Shown: in pieces, positions 62,855-64,000 of the stretch
How positions within the stretch are numbered: position 1 is the first letter of the stretch
Layout: each line of letters opens with the position of its first letter
Assembly: GCF_904848625.1 (NCBI RefSeq)
Contig: NZ_CAJHCP010000006.1
Span: 186,001-250,000 of the forward strand
From: Paraburkholderia metrosideri
GTDB lineage: Bacteria; Pseudomonadota; Gammaproteobacteria; Burkholderiales; Burkholderiaceae
Direction: 5' to 3'
DNA length: 64,000 nt
The notes under the pieces: model-generated
The model's database searches: none
The model's input: only the letters and a program-made list of their open reading frames with translations
What the model was told of the DNA's origin: nothing
Translations under genes and position numbers: made by a program

Positions 62855-63242
62855 TGTCGTTCTGAACTGGAAGAGAAACCGCGCTGGCGCGCTGGTGACG
62901 ACCGCACAAAAGCACAGAAGCGCAACGTCTTGTGAACGACGGCAAAATGTGTGGCGGCGTAAATGCAGCACGCGTGCAGCACGCGCGGATTTGCCCGGAA
63001 ATGATCGCTAATGGCTCAACGGGGAAACGACGGATCACGCTCGCAAACCGGCGACAGCGACAAAAGCGATTGGAAAAATCGGGTCGGGCAAACAAGTTAA
63101 CGTACCCGATCGAGCGAAAAAAGACAAGCCGGAAGGGTCATTGAAATGCACGGAATCGTGGCTGCAAACGCTTATTTCACGCCGCTTTGCGCCCTTTTTT
63201 ACGGTTTGGGCGGCAACTCGGGCGACATGGCCAACCGCGCGG
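62855..63242. other. Intergenic region between tilS and lysC
   Basis: 388 bases with no supported gene and no clear hairpin terminator. It presumably carries the lysC promoter. Confidence 0.5.
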
Positions 63243-64000
63243 TCAGGCGATCAGCAGATCTTCGCGCCAAAGGATTTTTACGCGTGATTCGCCCGGCTCT
63301 GCCGCACCGGATGCGGCAGCCGCCTGGTTCACGCCGAGCCAGGGCACGAACAGCAACTCATCGCCGATATAAAGCAGCGGCACGTCGCGCTTCCACGCAG
63401 GAATAGCCCGCTCCTGGAAGAGATTCTTCAACGTGCGGCTCGGCGCGTCGGAGGAAACCGAGGTACGCATCCGCTCGCCGCCGCTACGCGATCGCGCGCT
63501 CAGCCCTGCTCGCTTCAGAACGCTGACCGGGATCGTGTCGTGGTCGAGCGTGTCATCGGGACAGACACTTGCATCGCTTTCATCGCCTGCAATCGGATTT
63601 GCCGGTGCAAACACAAACGTTCCGCGCCATTGCGGCAAGCGCCACACCGATTCTCCCTGCCATGCAAGCTCGCTGACTTCTCGCGCAGCGCGCACGGTTT
63701 CGTCGGTGCACTCGCTGCTGTCGCCCGCTTCCCAATACACCAGGCCGCGATAACTGCGCAACGCCTGTCCCGCGTGATCGACCCGCAGACGATGCCCTTC
63801 CCCCGTCGCCGCCACTTCGCGCAATTGCCGCAATGCGTCGGTCAAACGCGCGCTCGACGCGGCGACGAGCCCCGTCGAACGTATCCAGTAACGCAGCAGA
63901 TTGAGCGCACGATCGTCATCGAGCGCGAGCAACGCGTCGTGCGCCAACGCGCGTCCTGCGTCTGTCGACACAGCTTCCATGTCGAGACGCGCGAGCTCAT
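63243..64000 (-). CDS. tilS: tRNA(Ile)-lysidine synthase, C-terminal part (truncated by window edge)
   Basis: ATP-dependent enzyme that modifies C34 of tRNA-Ile(CAU). The frame is open to the right edge (first full codon at 63998). The visible ~250 residues include the central TilS domain and the C-terminal TilS_C region, with RSGGERMR and SRTLKNLFQERAIPAWKRD followed by PLLYIGDELLFVPWLGVN. The PP-loop ATPase half lies outside the window. An ATG at 63980 is internal and not the start. Confidence 0.92.
   Translation of the reverse strand, partial: ELARLDMEAVSTDAGRALAHDALLALDDDRALNLLRYWIRSTGLVAASSARLTDALRQLREVAATGEGHRLRVDHAGQALRSYRGLVYWEAGDSSECTDETVRAAREVSELAWQGESVWRLPQWRGTFVFAPANPIAGDESDASVCPDDTLDHDTIPVSVLKRAGLSARSRSGGERMRTSVSSDAPSRTLKNLFQERAIPAWKRDVPLLYIGDELLFVPWLGVNQAAAASGAAEPGESRVKILWREDLLIA

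Noticed and set aside
62855..63242. Lysine riboswitch or attenuator in front of lysC
   Set aside because: No conserved riboswitch-like helices or leader peptide followed by a terminator could be recognised.

Overview
The window is about 64 kb of GC-rich chromosome with 50 or so protein genes, six tRNA genes and no phage, insertion sequence, CRISPR array or rRNA. Gene content and order (smc-zipA-ligA-def, dapC-dapD-dapE-prmB, tilS-lysC-tRNA-Ser, a yejABEF peptide transporter, PXPV-repeat and OmpC-type porin genes) point to a betaproteobacterium of the Burkholderiaceae, most likely Paraburkholderia or a close relative. This assignment is made from recognised families and synteny, without a database search. 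Nearly all of it looks like core chromosome.

Layout. 1-9 kb: 3' part of an RsuA/RluF-type pseudouridine synthase, then a minus-strand block of smc, zipA, ligA and def. 9-16 kb: an EamA/DMT transporter, then the lysine/diaminopimelate genes dapC, dapD, an ArsC/YffB-like gene, dapE, and prmB. 16-22 kb: cardiolipin synthase, glutathione peroxidase, an ABC-F ATPase, a CoA-transferase/racemase family gene with an N-terminal Ser-Ala minisatellite, and a small DUF2866-like gene. 22-27 kb: radA, alr, lplT, thiD. 27-32 kb: a minus-strand cluster of tsaB, rimI, family-4 uracil-DNA glycosylase and a DUF1853 gene with a large 39-bp repeat tract; then an acyl-CoA-binding protein. 32-41 kb: an RhlE-type helicase, isocitrate lyase, UspA, a LysR regulator, a haloacid dehalogenase, and malate synthase carrying a frameshift. 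40-46 kb: a gamma-glutamylcyclotransferase-like gene, an RraA-like gene, an AraC regulator, a GNAT acetyltransferase, a five-tRNA cluster (Ala-Glu-Asp-Glu-Asp) and gltX. 46-54 kb: a patatin-like lipoprotein, an NlpC/P60 peptidase and yejABEF. 54-64 kb: an unannotated decayed fabI fragment, a PXPV-repeat protein, an MFS/GH31/porin carbohydrate locus, tRNA-Ser, lysC and the 3' half of tilS.

Functional links. dapC, dapD, dapE and lysC all serve lysine/diaminopimelate synthesis. aceA and aceB form the glyoxylate shunt but are separate transcription units here. The porin, MFS carrier and cytosolic GH31 enzyme could together import and hydrolyse a glycoside.

Most notable observations: a one-base deletion that breaks malate synthase about 70 residues before its end; a C-terminal fabI pseudogene at about 53.96-54.26 kb; a strong terminator-like hairpin 28 nt before dapE; in-frame minisatellites in two genes; a duplicated tRNA-Asp/tRNA-Glu unit with a compensatory acceptor-stem change; and an 18-bp inverted repeat ahead of the porin. 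I found no convincing new multi-gene defence or mobile system.
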